This document shows positions 18,255-26,805 of a stretch of DNA of 64,000 nt, in pieces. The stretch lies in the NCBI RefSeq assembly GCF_019396325.1, contig NZ_JAHKRO010000047.1, forward strand, positions 1 through 64,000, given 5' to 3'. Source of the stretch: Nonomuraea ceibae. Its GTDB lineage: Bacteria > Actinomycetota > Actinomycetes > Streptosporangiales > Streptosporangiaceae. The notes beneath the pieces were generated by a model, which worked only from the letters and a program-made list of their open reading frames with translations, was not told the origin of the DNA and ran no database searches. Each line of letters opens with the position of its first letter. Position 1 is the first letter of the stretch. The translations under genes and the position numbers were made by a program.

Positions 18255-18921
18255 GATGGTCCCTTCTGCAGTTCCTCGGAGTCACCGGCGGAGAACCCGC
18301 TCGGCGTGAAGTGGTCCGGTTCCGGACCGTGGGTCTCTCGTCTTCAGTCTCAAGCGAGCATCGACATGTAGGAGTCACATACGGCCCAAAATGGGATAAA
18401 TGGCGCGAACGGCATATTTGTGATGGTGAGTCCGGTGAGGCGCTGCTCGCGGTGTCCCCGGCGCGCCACCTGTGCGTGGCCTGATCTGCGGTCGACCGGC
18501 GACTCGTGCCTTTCATGGCCTTGCCGCGATCGGTTGGTGCCTCGTTCCTGGATCGCCGCAGCCGGTTCGCCACCGGGGCCGGCGGAGGCGCCGCCCGTGA
18601 CAGCACGCACCAGGAGCAGGACCAGCATCCATGCGGCCGGACGGTCTCCACCCAGCGGGCGATCATTCACCCGCACAGGTTCCTCGGCCACCTCCACCGG
18701 TAGGCGATCTCGCCCTTACACGGCCTGATCTTCGGCCGGATGCCGGTCAACGTGGCCGCCGCGGGCCGGCGCCGGGAGCGATCCTTGTCCTGATGCTCGC
18801 ACCGTCATGGTGATCACTTGGCGCGCGGCCGGGCACGGGGATCCATGTGCGCGGCCGCTCCGGAGGACACGGTCTGGAACAGACACCAGGACACGGTGTG
18901 CGACAGACATCACATGAACGG
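18255..18921. other. Intergenic region before the carotenoid operon
   Basis: This 670-bp region holds no convincing gene. Around 18370-18425 it is locally AT-rich, with CCCAAAATGGG as a small palindrome, and could be the fasciclin promoter. The 5' end of the cruF transcript probably lies near 18800-18900. Confidence 0.4.
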
Positions 18922-19668
18922 GTGACGCGTGCCGCGCTGAGGCCGGCACGCGCGCTGGGCGTGGTGTTCCTGCTGGCGATGGCGGGCGTGCAGGTGGCCT
19001 CGGGGCTGGATGCCAGGCCCGAGCGGTTCACCGGGCCGATCGTGGGGCTGCTGGCCGCGTGTGCCGTGGCCTTCGCCGCGGAAGCGTGGGGGGCGCGCAG
19101 GGCGGCCGCCGCGTTCGGCGCGGCGGCGCTGACCGGATACGCGGCCGAGGTGGTCGGGCTGCAGACAGGGTTCCCGTTCGGCGCGTACAGCTACAGCGCC
19201 GTGCTGTGGCCGCAGGTGGGCGGTGTTCCCGTGGCGGTGGCGCTGGCCTGGGGCGGCATGGGGCTGGCGGCGTACGCGGTGGCGGGCGCCGTCGCGCCGG
19301 GCGGCGGGTGGGCGCGGGTGTGCGCCGGCGCGGGCGCGCTGACGGCGTGGGACCTGTTCCTCGATCCGCAGATGGTCCGGCTGGGGCTGTGGACGTGGGC
19401 GCAGGACGGCTTCTACCGAGGTGTCCCACTGAGCAACTTCGCGGGCTGGCTGCTGGTGTCGGCGCTGGTCATGCTGGTTGTCGGGCGCGTGTGCGGCGGC
19501 AGCACACACCGACGCGGGCTTCTCGTGCTGTACACGGTCATGGCGGTCATGGAGACGGTCGCGTTCGCGGCGGTGTTCGAGCCGCCCGACCTGCTGGTGG
19601 CGGTGGCCGGGGGGCTCACGATGGGCGCGTTCGCCGCGCCGGCCTGGAGGCGGTCATGGCGGAGGTGA
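18922..19668 (+). CDS. cruF: Carotenoid 1,2-hydratase, CruF family (DUF422)
   Basis: The roughly 248-residue product has seven or so hydrophobic segments and the CruF/DUF422 features: EVVGLQTGFPFGAYSYSAVL, then GALTAWDLFLDPQMVRLGLW with the membrane Asp residues, and FYRGVPLSNFAGWLLVSALV. CruF adds water to the 1,2 double bond of an acyclic psi end in lycopene-type carotenoids. The start is uncertain: GTG 18922 is chosen on family length, but GTG 18847 is in frame and no good ribosome binding site is seen. Its end overlaps the next gene by 13 bp, indicating an operon. Confidence 0.88.
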   Translation: MTRAALRPARALGVVFLLAMAGVQVASGLDARPERFTGPIVGLLAACAVAFAAEAWGARRAAAAFGAAALTGYAAEVVGLQTGFPFGAYSYSAVLWPQVGGVPVAVALAWGGMGLAAYAVAGAVAPGGGWARVCAGAGALTAWDLFLDPQMVRLGLWTWAQDGFYRGVPLSNFAGWLLVSALVMLVVGRVCGGSTHRRGLLVLYTVMAVMETVAFAAVFEPPDLLVAVAGGLTMGAFAAPAWRRSWRR

Positions 19669-21110
19669 CGGTCATCGGCGGCGGCGTGGGCGGCATGGCG
19701 TGCGCGCTGCTGCTCGCCCGGCAGGGGCACGAGGTCCGGCTGTACGAGCAGCTGCCGCGCCTGGGCGGCAAGCTGGCCGAGCATCGCCGGGACGGGTTCG
19801 CCTTCTCCCTCGGGCCCTCGCTCCTGACCATGCCGGAGCTGTTCCGTGAGCTGGGGGTGGAGCGCGAGCTGGTCGAGCCGGAGCCGCTGTGCCGCTACCG
19901 CTTCGCCGACGGGACGGTGCTGGACGCCCGCCGGGATCCTGACCGGATGGCGGCCGAGGTGGAGCGGCTGGCCCCGGGGGAGGGGCAGCCCTGGCGCGCC
20001 TTCCACGCCTGGGCCCGGCGGTGCCTGGACGCGGCGCACCGGACCGTGTTCGCCGGGCCGCTCATCCGGCGGCCAGAGGCGGCCCGGCTCTCGGACCTGC
20101 TCGCGGTCAGCCCCGCGCGCACGCTGCACGGGCTGGCCCGGCGCTACTTCCGCGACCCCCGGCTGCGGCAGTACGTCGGCCGTTACGCCACCTACGCCGG
20201 GTCGAGCCCGTACCGCGCGCCCGCCGCGCTGGGGTGCGTCCCGGCGCTGGAGCATGGGCAGGGGGTCTGGTACGCGCCCGGCGGCCTGGCCCGGCTCGCC
20301 GACGACCTGGCGCTGTTGCTGAAGGCCGCAGGGGTGCAGGTCTTCCTGGCCGAGCCGGTCGCCGCCGTCGAGGCGAACGGGTCGCGCGTCACGGGGGTGC
20401 GGCTGGCGAGCGGCGGGCGTGTCTGGGCCGACGTCGTGGTGGCCAACACCGACGCCGCCGCGCTGTACGGCAGCCTGCTGCCGGACCGCCGACGGCTGCG
20501 CAGGATCGCGCGGCTCGGGCGCTCGTCGTCGGCGCTGCTCATCCTGGCCGGGGTCGAGGGGCGCACCCCGGGGCTGCCGCATCACTCGGTGCTGTTCTCG
20601 GCCGACTACGAACGCGAGTTCGCCGACATCTTCGACCGCGGGAGCCCGCCCCGCGATCCGACCGTCTACCTCGGATGCTCGGCCGTGGACGACGCCTCCC
20701 AGGCCCCGGAAGGGGCGGAGAACTGGACGATGCTCGTCAACGTGCCCGCCCGTGATCCAGGCCGATGGCCCATCGGGGCGCCGGCGTACCGCGATCTGGT
20801 GCTGGAGCGACTGGCGGAGCGGGGCCATGACCTGGCGGGCCGGTTGCGGTTCGCCGACGTGTTCACCCCGGCCGACCTGCGGGACCGCTATGGCGCCTGG
20901 GGCGGCGCCATCTACGGCAGCGCCTGCCGGGGCAGGCTCGCGCCGTTCCTGCGTCCCGGCAACCGGGGCCCGCGCCGCGGCCTGTACCTGGTCGGCGGCT
21001 CCGCGCATCCCGGCGGTGGCCTGCCGATGGTCACCCTGGGCGCGCGCATCGTGGCCGGGCTGGTGGCGCGGGATTTTCCCACCTTGGGCCCGGCCGGCGG
21101 GGCGGGATGA
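19656..21110 (+). CDS. Carotenoid desaturase/oxidase of the CrtI/CrtD family
   Basis: The 484-residue product opens with the FAD fold VTVIGGGVGGMACALLLARQ and YEQLPRLGGKLAE, has the mid motif RYATYAGSSPYRAPAALGCV, and ends with LYLVGGSAHPGGGLPMVTLG, the C-terminal CRTI bacterial-type signature. Sitting between CruF and a CruG-like glycosyltransferase, it is best read as CrtD, the 1'-hydroxycarotenoid 3',4'-desaturase, rather than the phytoene desaturase, which is encoded at 25351-26805. ATG 19656 lies within the end of cruF; its own end overlaps the next gene in an ATGA, so translation is coupled. CrtD is inferred from context. Confidence 0.88.
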   Translation: MAEVTVIGGGVGGMACALLLARQGHEVRLYEQLPRLGGKLAEHRRDGFAFSLGPSLLTMPELFRELGVERELVEPEPLCRYRFADGTVLDARRDPDRMAAEVERLAPGEGQPWRAFHAWARRCLDAAHRTVFAGPLIRRPEAARLSDLLAVSPARTLHGLARRYFRDPRLRQYVGRYATYAGSSPYRAPAALGCVPALEHGQGVWYAPGGLARLADDLALLLKAAGVQVFLAEPVAAVEANGSRVTGVRLASGGRVWADVVVANTDAAALYGSLLPDRRRLRRIARLGRSSSALLILAGVEGRTPGLPHHSVLFSADYEREFADIFDRGSPPRDPTVYLGCSAVDDASQAPEGAENWTMLVNVPARDPGRWPIGAPAYRDLVLERLAERGHDLAGRLRFADVFTPADLRDRYGAWGGAIYGSACRGRLAPFLRPGNRGPRRGLYLVGGSAHPGGGLPMVTLGARIVAGLVARDFPTLGPAGGAG

Positions 21111-22255
21111 GGCCGCTCACCGCCGCCCAACTGGTCGCGGCCGCCGTCGTGGCCGGCAGGCTGGCGCGAGGCCGGCGCCGGCAGCCGCCGCTCCGGCCGT
21201 CGCCGCCCGGCCAGGATGGCGCCGGTGTGACCGTGTCCGTGGTAATCCCCGCCCGCGACGAGGCCGCCAGGATCGGCCCGTGCCTGCGCGCGGTCCTCGC
21301 GGCTCCGGCCGTCAGCGAGGTGATCGTCGTCGACGACGGGTCCCGCGACGGCACCGCCGAAGTGGCGGCCGAGCTGGGGGCCGAGGTGGTCACCGCCGGG
21401 CCGTTGCCCCCCGGCTGGGTGGGCAAGCAGTGGGCGCTGCGCCAGGGGGTGGCGGCGGCGGCCGGCGAGGTCGTGGTCACGCTGGACGCCGACGCCCGTC
21501 CCGACCCGGGTCTGTTCGGCGCGCTGGCGGGGGCCCTGGAGCGGTACGATCTGGTGAGCGCGGCGCCCCGGTTCACCTGCGACGGCGTGCTGGAAGAGGC
21601 GCTGCACGCCGCCATGCTCACGACGCTGGTCTACCGGTTCGGGCCCGTCGGCCCGGCGAGCCCGCCGCCGCCGCACCGGGTGGTCGCCAACGGCCAGTGC
21701 ATGGCCTTCCGGAGGGACCGGATGACCGAAGCGGATGGGTTCGCACTGGTCCGGGACCGGATGACGGACGACGTGGCGCTGGCCCGGCGCCTGGCGGCAC
21801 AGGGCTGGACGGTGGGCTTTCTGGACGCCTGCGCCCTGCTGGAGGTCGACATGTACGACTCGGCAGGCGAGCTGTGGCGGGAATGGGGCCGCTCGCTGCC
21901 GCTGCGTGACGTGACCGCGCCCGGATGGCAGGCGGCCGACCTGGCCGTCGTCTGGCTGACCGGAGCCCTGCCGGTGCTCCGCCTGGCCGCCGGCCGGCCC
22001 ACCGGAGTGGACGTGGCCCTGCTCGCGATGCGGCTGCTGGTGACGGGCGCGCTGCGCCGCAGCTATCGAGAGCCTGGCGTCGGCCTGCTGCTGTCGCCGC
22101 TGCTCGACCCTGCGTGCGCGTTCCGGCTGACCGAGGCCACACTGCGGCCCGTACGGACCTGGCGTGGCCGGACCTATCCGAGGGCGGGAGGCCGCGCTTG
22201 GGACGTCAGCGACGGCGCGCGGCGAGAGCTGCCTGACCGAAGCGCAGCCCGATGA
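21107..22255 (+). CDS. cruG: Family 2 glycosyltransferase, CruG-like
   Basis: The 382-residue product has the GT-A core: VTVSVVIPARDEAARIGPCL, EVIVVDDGSRDGTAEVAAEL, the VTLDADARPDPGLF DxD-type metal site, and the acceptor motif RDRMTDDVALARRLAAQGWT (ED-like base). Two or three hydrophobic helices lie at the C-terminus, as in CruG/CrtQ glycosyltransferases that add sugar to the C-2' hydroxyl of carotenoids. It overlaps the CrtD-like gene by 4 bp (ATGA), and its 3' end overlaps the convergent plsY by 50 bp. Substrate assignment is from context (cruF neighbour) and moderate. Confidence 0.85.
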   Translation: MRPLTAAQLVAAAVVAGRLARGRRRQPPLRPSPPGQDGAGVTVSVVIPARDEAARIGPCLRAVLAAPAVSEVIVVDDGSRDGTAEVAAELGAEVVTAGPLPPGWVGKQWALRQGVAAAAGEVVVTLDADARPDPGLFGALAGALERYDLVSAAPRFTCDGVLEEALHAAMLTTLVYRFGPVGPASPPPPHRVVANGQCMAFRRDRMTEADGFALVRDRMTDDVALARRLAAQGWTVGFLDACALLEVDMYDSAGELWREWGRSLPLRDVTAPGWQAADLAVVWLTGALPVLRLAAGRPTGVDVALLAMRLLVTGALRRSYREPGVGLLLSPLLDPACAFRLTEATLRPVRTWRGRTYPRAGGRAWDVSDGARRELPDRSAAR

Positions 22256-22802
22256 GGCACATCAGCGCCCCCGTGGCCGCCACCACCTCCGCGGGCGCGA
22301 ACAGCAACTGCAGCAGTGGCACGCCGAACACCGCCAGGCGCGTCCCCGCCGCGAACGAACGCAGCGCCAGGGCGGTGGCCGCCAGGGCGGCCACCGCCAG
22401 CAGGAACGCCGGTGGACAGATGATCGCGATGCCGCCCGCGAAGGTCAGGACCGAGCGGCCGCCCCGGAAGCCGGCGAAGACCGGCCACGCGTGCCCCACC
22501 ATGGCCGCCGCCACGGCGAGGTACACCGGCGCCACGCTCGGTCCTGCTACGGTGCCCAGCGCGGTGGTGTGCGCGCCGCTCACCAGCAGCCCCGCCAGGG
22601 CGGCCAGCGTGCCCTTCAGCATGTCGCCGGCGAACACCGGTACGGCCGCGCGCCCGCCCAGGTGCTCCTTGACGTTCCAGTACCCGGGGTTGCGGTCGCC
22701 GACGTCGCGCGGATCGACACCATGCAGCCGTGCCACCAGGACCGCGACCGGCACCGAGCCGAGCAGGTAACCGATGATGACCGCCACCAGAACTTCAACC
22801 AT
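22206..22802 (-). CDS. plsY: Glycerol-3-phosphate acyltransferase PlsY
   Basis: The 198-residue product has about five membrane helices and the PlsY motifs: YLLGSVPVAVLVARLHGVDP (motif 1), DVGDRNPGYWNVKEHLG (a variant of the usual GSGNxGATNxxR, with NPGYWN), FAGDMLKGTLAALAG (KG motif), and GHAWPVFAGFRGGRSVLTFA (GHxxPvFxxFkGGK, where Lys is Arg). PlsY moves acyl groups from acyl phosphate to glycerol-3-phosphate. The altered GATN box may signal another acceptor. It converges with cruG (50-bp overlap), and its 5' end overlaps the start of the crtA-like gene on the other strand. Confidence 0.85.
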   Translation of the reverse strand: MVEVLVAVIIGYLLGSVPVAVLVARLHGVDPRDVGDRNPGYWNVKEHLGGRAAVPVFAGDMLKGTLAALAGLLVSGAHTTALGTVAGPSVAPVYLAVAAAMVGHAWPVFAGFRGGRSVLTFAGGIAIICPPAFLLAVAALAATALALRSFAAGTRLAVFGVPLLQLLFAPAEVVAATGALMCLIGLRFGQAALAARRR

Positions 22803-23478
22803 CGCCTCGTTCCACCTCGTCCGGTACAACAGCGCCCGCGCGATGCGGCACATGGCCTTCGACCGGCCGCTGCTGCGGAGCGCCGACGGGCTGCTGTTCT
22901 GGCGGCTGCTGGGCACCGGCCGGGGCCGGGCCATGTCGCTCGGCGCCGACCTGCGCCGGTGGGCGCTGTTCGCGTTCTGGCGTGCCGAGAGCGATCTGGA
23001 GGCATTCCTGCGCGCCTCGCCGGTCGCCGCCCGCTGGCGGACGGAGGCGGCCGAGAGCTGGCACGTGCGGCTGATCCCGGTGAGCTGGCACGGCTCCTGG
23101 TCGGGACGTGAGCCCCTCGCCGGGCCGATCGCCCGGCACGACGGAGAGGGGTCGGTCGCGGTGCTCACCAGGGCGTCCATCCGGCCACGCCGCCTGGTCG
23201 CCTTCTACCGGTCGGTGCCGCCGGTCGACGAACTGCTCCGGCGGCAGGACGGCTGCCTGGCCTCGGTCGGCATGGGCGAGTGGCCGCTCGCCCGGCAGGC
23301 GACGTTCTCGCTGTGGCGCGATCGCGAGGCGGTGCGCGCCTTCGCCTACCGCGGCGAGGCGCACCGGCGGGTCATCGAGCGCGTACGGGCGCACGACTGG
23401 TACGCCGAGGAGCTGTTCGCCCGATTCGTCCCATACCGCAGCGAGGGCGCCTGGGACGGTGTCGACCCGCTGCGCTGA
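22774..23478 (+). CDS. crtA: Spheroidene monooxygenase (CrtA) family protein
   Basis: The 234-residue product matches the CrtA family by IASFHLVRYNSARAMRHMAF at the N-terminus, RWALFAFWRAESDLEAFL, and the C-terminal SLWRDREAVRAFAYRGEAHR followed by RVRAHDWYAEELFARFVPY. CrtA-type enzymes put keto groups at C-2 of acyclic carotenoids. ATG 22774 or 22777 fits the family N-terminus, though the ribosome binding site (AGGT) is weak. Its first nine codons overlap the 5' end of plsY on the opposite strand, leaving no room for ordinary separate promoters. Ends 5 bp before convergent plsX. Confidence 0.85.
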   Translation: MMTATRTSTIASFHLVRYNSARAMRHMAFDRPLLRSADGLLFWRLLGTGRGRAMSLGADLRRWALFAFWRAESDLEAFLRASPVAARWRTEAAESWHVRLIPVSWHGSWSGREPLAGPIARHDGEGSVAVLTRASIRPRRLVAFYRSVPPVDELLRRQDGCLASVGMGEWPLARQATFSLWRDREAVRAFAYRGEAHRRVIERVRAHDWYAEELFARFVPYRSEGAWDGVDPLR

Positions 23479-23483
23479 GACGG

Positions 23484-24458
23484 TCACGGCACCGGCTCCG
23501 TCGCCACGGCCTCGAGTCCTGCCACCGGGTTCTGTCCCGACAGCGCGTACGCCACCGCGCAGGCGCGGGCGATCGTCGCCGCCCGGGAGGAACCGTGCGC
23601 GACGACGACCGTGCTGAGCAGGCCGAGGAGGGCGGCGCCGCCGTGGGTTTCCGGGGAGTAGCGGCGTGCCACCTCGGTCAGCCGGTCGGCGGAGGCGATA
23701 CCGGCCTCGGCGACCATGGTCAGCGTCGTGCGGACACAGCCCTCGATGTTCTTCAGCATGACGTTGCCGGTGAAGCCGTCCGTGACGATCACGTCCACCG
23801 TCCCTGCCAGCACGTCATGGCCCTCGATGTTGCCGTGGAAGCGCACCGGCGACCCGGCGAGCAGTTCCTCGGCCCGGCGGGTCAGCCGGTTGCCCTTGCC
23901 CGGCTCGGAGCCGATCGACAACAAGCCCACCACCGGGTCGGCACGGCCGAGGACGGTCCGTGCGTAAGCCGTCCCCAGCAGGGCGAACTGGGCGACCATG
24001 GCCGGACTCGGATCTGCGGTCGCGCCCGCGTCCACCAGCACGCTCGCACCGCCCCGCAGCGACGGCAGAGCCACGGCCAGAGCGGGCCGCAGCACGCCGC
24101 CTGACCGGCCGATGCCGCGCACCGCGCAGGAGACCACCGCGCCGGTGGACCCGGCCGACACGAACGCGCCTCCCGCCCCGCTGCTCACCAGCCGGCAGCC
24201 GACAGCGAGGCTGGAGGTCGCCAGGGCCGCGGCGCCGGGGCCGCGCTCGGCCATCGGTACGGTGTCCTCGGCGTGCACCGTCGCGACCTCGCCGATGGCG
24301 TCGTGCCCGCGCAGTTCGCCGGTCAGCCGTGGCTCGTCGCCGACCAGGATGACCGGCACGTGGTGCGTCCGCTGCGCCAGCACCGCGCCGGCGACCGTTT
24401 CGGCCGGCCCGTGGTCGCCGCCCATGGCGTCCAGGACCACGGGCAGCCCGACGGTCAC
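23484..24458 (-). CDS. plsX: Phosphate acyltransferase PlsX
   Basis: The 324-residue product begins PVVLDAMGGDHGPAETVAGA, the PlsX hallmark, and contains VSAGSTGAVVSCAVRGIGR, LVDAGATADPSPAMVAQFAL (usually DxGANxD; here GATAD), LLSIGSEPGKGN and IEGHDVLAGTVDVIVTDGFT-GNVMLK. PlsX makes acyl phosphate from acyl-ACP and feeds PlsY. GTG 24458 overlaps the stop of crtB (GTGA), so it is the last gene of the crtI-crtB-plsX operon. Finding PlsX here, next to carotenoid genes and PlsY and not beside fabD/rpmF, is unusual and suggests an acyl-phosphate supply for lipid or carotenoid modification. Confidence 0.9.
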   Translation of the reverse strand: MTVGLPVVLDAMGGDHGPAETVAGAVLAQRTHHVPVILVGDEPRLTGELRGHDAIGEVATVHAEDTVPMAERGPGAAALATSSLAVGCRLVSSGAGGAFVSAGSTGAVVSCAVRGIGRSGGVLRPALAVALPSLRGGASVLVDAGATADPSPAMVAQFALLGTAYARTVLGRADPVVGLLSIGSEPGKGNRLTRRAEELLAGSPVRFHGNIEGHDVLAGTVDVIVTDGFTGNVMLKNIEGCVRTTLTMVAEAGIASADRLTEVARRYSPETHGGAALLGLLSTVVVAHGSSRAATIARACAVAYALSGQNPVAGLEAVATEPVP

Positions 24459-25354
24459 GGGAGCTCCATGCGGACACGGCGCTCGGCCCTGCCCGCCTCG
24501 GCGGAGGCCAGCAGATGCCGGGCGAACACGGCCGCCCTGCGCCGGCGCGGAACCCGTACCCGATCCGCCAGGACCTCGAAGCCGCGGCGCTCGATCTCGT
24601 CGAGGATGCCGCCGTACAGATCGAAGGCGGCGCGCACGCACGGCCGCGACGAGGTGACGAGCAGATCGATGCCGAGGACGGCGGCACGGTAGTGGTCACG
24701 CGCGCGCCCGGACTCGAAGGCCAGCAGGTCCCGCAGAGCGGTCCCGGTACGGCGGGCGCCCAGGTCCTCCACCCGCACCCCGAACTTGTCCAGGTCCTCC
24801 GTCGGCAGGTAGACGCGGCCCCGGGCGAAGTCTTCTCCGACGTCCCGCAGGAAGTTGGTGAGCTGGAAGGCCAGCCCGAGCTGGCGCGCCGGCTCGCGGG
24901 CCGCCTCCTCACGGCCGGGCGCCGGCTCCAGCACCGGCAGCATCATCGTGCCGATGGCGGCGGCCGAACCGGCCATGTAGCCGAGCAGGTCGTCGTAGGT
25001 CGCGTACCGGGTCACCGACAGGTCGGCGCGCATCGACGTCAGGAAGGCTCCGATGTCGTCATGGCCGATGCCGAAGGAGTGCACGGTGTGCAGGAACGCG
25101 GGCAGCACCGGGTCGTCCGGTCTGGCCCCCACCAGCCCGCCCTCGACGCGGGCTGCCAGGGCGTCCAGCGCGCGGGCTCGATCGTCGGTCATCGTGAAGG
25201 AGTCGACGATCTCGTCGGCGTAGCGGGCGAAGCCGTACAGAGCGTGTACGTGCCGCCGTTTCCACTGCGGCAGCAGCCGCGTGGCCAGATAGTAGGAGCG
25301 GCCGTAGCGGGCATGGAGCCGCCGGCAGCGTTCGTAGCTGGCGGTGAGCGTCAA
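24455..25354 (-). CDS. crtB: Phytoene synthase
   Basis: The 299-residue product has both Asp-rich motifs of the squalene/phytoene synthase family: YGFARYADEIVDSF (DxxxD type) and LGLAFQLTNFLRDVGEDFAR (QLTNxxRDVGED), with RGRVYLPTEDL after the second. It condenses two geranylgeranyl diphosphates to phytoene at the membrane surface. The start is TTG 25354, which overlaps the crtI stop (TTGA), so translation is coupled. The plsX start overlaps its own stop. Slightly short but complete. Confidence 0.95.
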   Translation of the reverse strand: MTLTASYERCRRLHARYGRSYYLATRLLPQWKRRHVHALYGFARYADEIVDSFTMTDDRARALDALAARVEGGLVGARPDDPVLPAFLHTVHSFGIGHDDIGAFLTSMRADLSVTRYATYDDLLGYMAGSAAAIGTMMLPVLEPAPGREEAAREPARQLGLAFQLTNFLRDVGEDFARGRVYLPTEDLDKFGVRVEDLGARRTGTALRDLLAFESGRARDHYRAAVLGIDLLVTSSRPCVRAAFDLYGGILDEIERRGFEVLADRVRVPRRRRAAVFARHLLASAEAGRAERRVRMELP

Positions 25355-26805
25355 CGGGCCCCCTCGAGGATGCGCTGGGCGGCGAGCCGGCCGGAGATCA
25401 GCACGGGAGGAACTCCGACTCCGGGTGCGGTGTACATGCCGGCGAAGTGCAGCCCCGGTACCCGCCGGGCGACGGCGGAGGGGCGTAGCCACGCCGTCTG
25501 TGTGAGGCGGTGGTCGAGCGCGAACGGGGTGCCCGCGCTGTGCCCGCGTGCCGCCCAGGCGGGCGGATCGAGTACCAGCCGGGGTGCGCCTGTGAGGTCG
25601 CCGTAACCGAGGTCGGCCAGGCGTCCGAGCAGCCGAGCCTCCATCCGGGGGCGTAGCTGGTCCCAGTCGGCGTGTCGCAGGTTGGGCGCCGGTTCGAGAA
25701 CGCTGAGCGTGGCGTGCCCGGACGGCGCGGCCTCGCCGTCCGGCTCGGGGCTGGTGACCAGCACGCTCGGGTCCGGCTGTGGACGGCCCGCTTCCAGCGC
25801 CGTGAACGTCTCCCGCCAGGCCCGCCCGAAATGCAGCGTGTGGTGCGCTTGATCGGCCAGGGGGCGATCAAGGCCGACGTGCATCACCAGACAGGAGGGG
25901 GAGTGGCGGGGGCGGCGCAGCCGCCAGTCGTCCGCCAGGTCCGGCAGCAGCCGGCGGGCCGCCAGCCGGTCGCACGCCACGACCACGTGCCTGGCCTGCA
26001 GCCGTTCGCCGTCCTCCAGCAGGACGCCGGTGACGCCGTCCCCGTCGGTCTCCACCTTTGTCGCTCGCACGCCATAGCGGATGCTTACGCCGAGCTTCTC
26101 CAGCAGCGCCGCCATGGCCACCGGAATGGCGTTCATGCCGCCGTGCTCGGGGAAGTACACGCCGCCGACGGTGTCCATGTGCGCGATGACGGCGTAGATG
26201 CCCAGCGCCCGTTGCGGAGACAGCCCCACGTAGAGGGCTTGGAAGGTGTGCGCCTTGATCAGCCGCGGGTCCGTCAAGTGACGGGCGGCCAGGCGGTCCA
26301 GCCGCCGGAAACCGCCCAGCGCGGCCAGCCGCAGCAGCGCCGCAGGCCGGACCAGAGCGCGCAACCTGGTCATGTCCGCGTCGATGAACGCCGGCCACTC
26401 CACCCGGAACATCTCGTCGAGCAGCCGCCGGTACCGCTCGTAGCGCGCCGCCTCCGCAGGCCCGCACACCTCGCGTACCTGATCGGTCATCGCCTCGCGC
26501 TCCGGCCGCACGTCCAGGCGCGACCCGTCGTCGAAGACCATCCGGTACGACGGGTCCAACCGGCGCAACGGCAGCCAGCTCCGCAGTTCCTGACCGGCCG
26601 CGCCGAACACCTCGGCCAGCAGGCCGGGCATGGTCAGCACGGATGGACCGGCGTCGAAGCGATACGCGCCGAGGCGCACGGTGCCGCAGCAGCCACCGGG
26701 CACGTCGAACGCCTCCACCACGCTGACCGGCCGGCCGGCCGCGGCCAAATGGACGGCCGCCGACAGCCCTCCCAGGCCCGCCCCGACGACCACCACCGGG
26801 CTCAT
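25351..26805 (-). CDS. crtI: Phytoene desaturase
   Basis: The 484-residue product opens PVVVVGAGLGGLSAAVHLAA and ends LHFAGMYTAPGVGVPPVLIS, the CrtI-type C-terminal FAD signature. DAGPSVLTMPGLLAEVFGAA and YFPEHGGMNAIPVAMAALLE are family motifs. It introduces double bonds in phytoene to give lycopene-type products. ATG 26805 shares its A with the stop of the small upstream gene (TGATG), and its own stop overlaps crtB. With CruF and CrtA-type enzymes present and no lycopene cyclase seen, the end product is probably acyclic. Confidence 0.95.
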   Translation of the reverse strand: MSPVVVVGAGLGGLSAAVHLAAAGRPVSVVEAFDVPGGCCGTVRLGAYRFDAGPSVLTMPGLLAEVFGAAGQELRSWLPLRRLDPSYRMVFDDGSRLDVRPEREAMTDQVREVCGPAEAARYERYRRLLDEMFRVEWPAFIDADMTRLRALVRPAALLRLAALGGFRRLDRLAARHLTDPRLIKAHTFQALYVGLSPQRALGIYAVIAHMDTVGGVYFPEHGGMNAIPVAMAALLEKLGVSIRYGVRATKVETDGDGVTGVLLEDGERLQARHVVVACDRLAARRLLPDLADDWRLRRPRHSPSCLVMHVGLDRPLADQAHHTLHFGRAWRETFTALEAGRPQPDPSVLVTSPEPDGEAAPSGHATLSVLEPAPNLRHADWDQLRPRMEARLLGRLADLGYGDLTGAPRLVLDPPAWAARGHSAGTPFALDHRLTQTAWLRPSAVARRVPGLHFAGMYTAPGVGVPPVLISGRLAAQRILEGAR

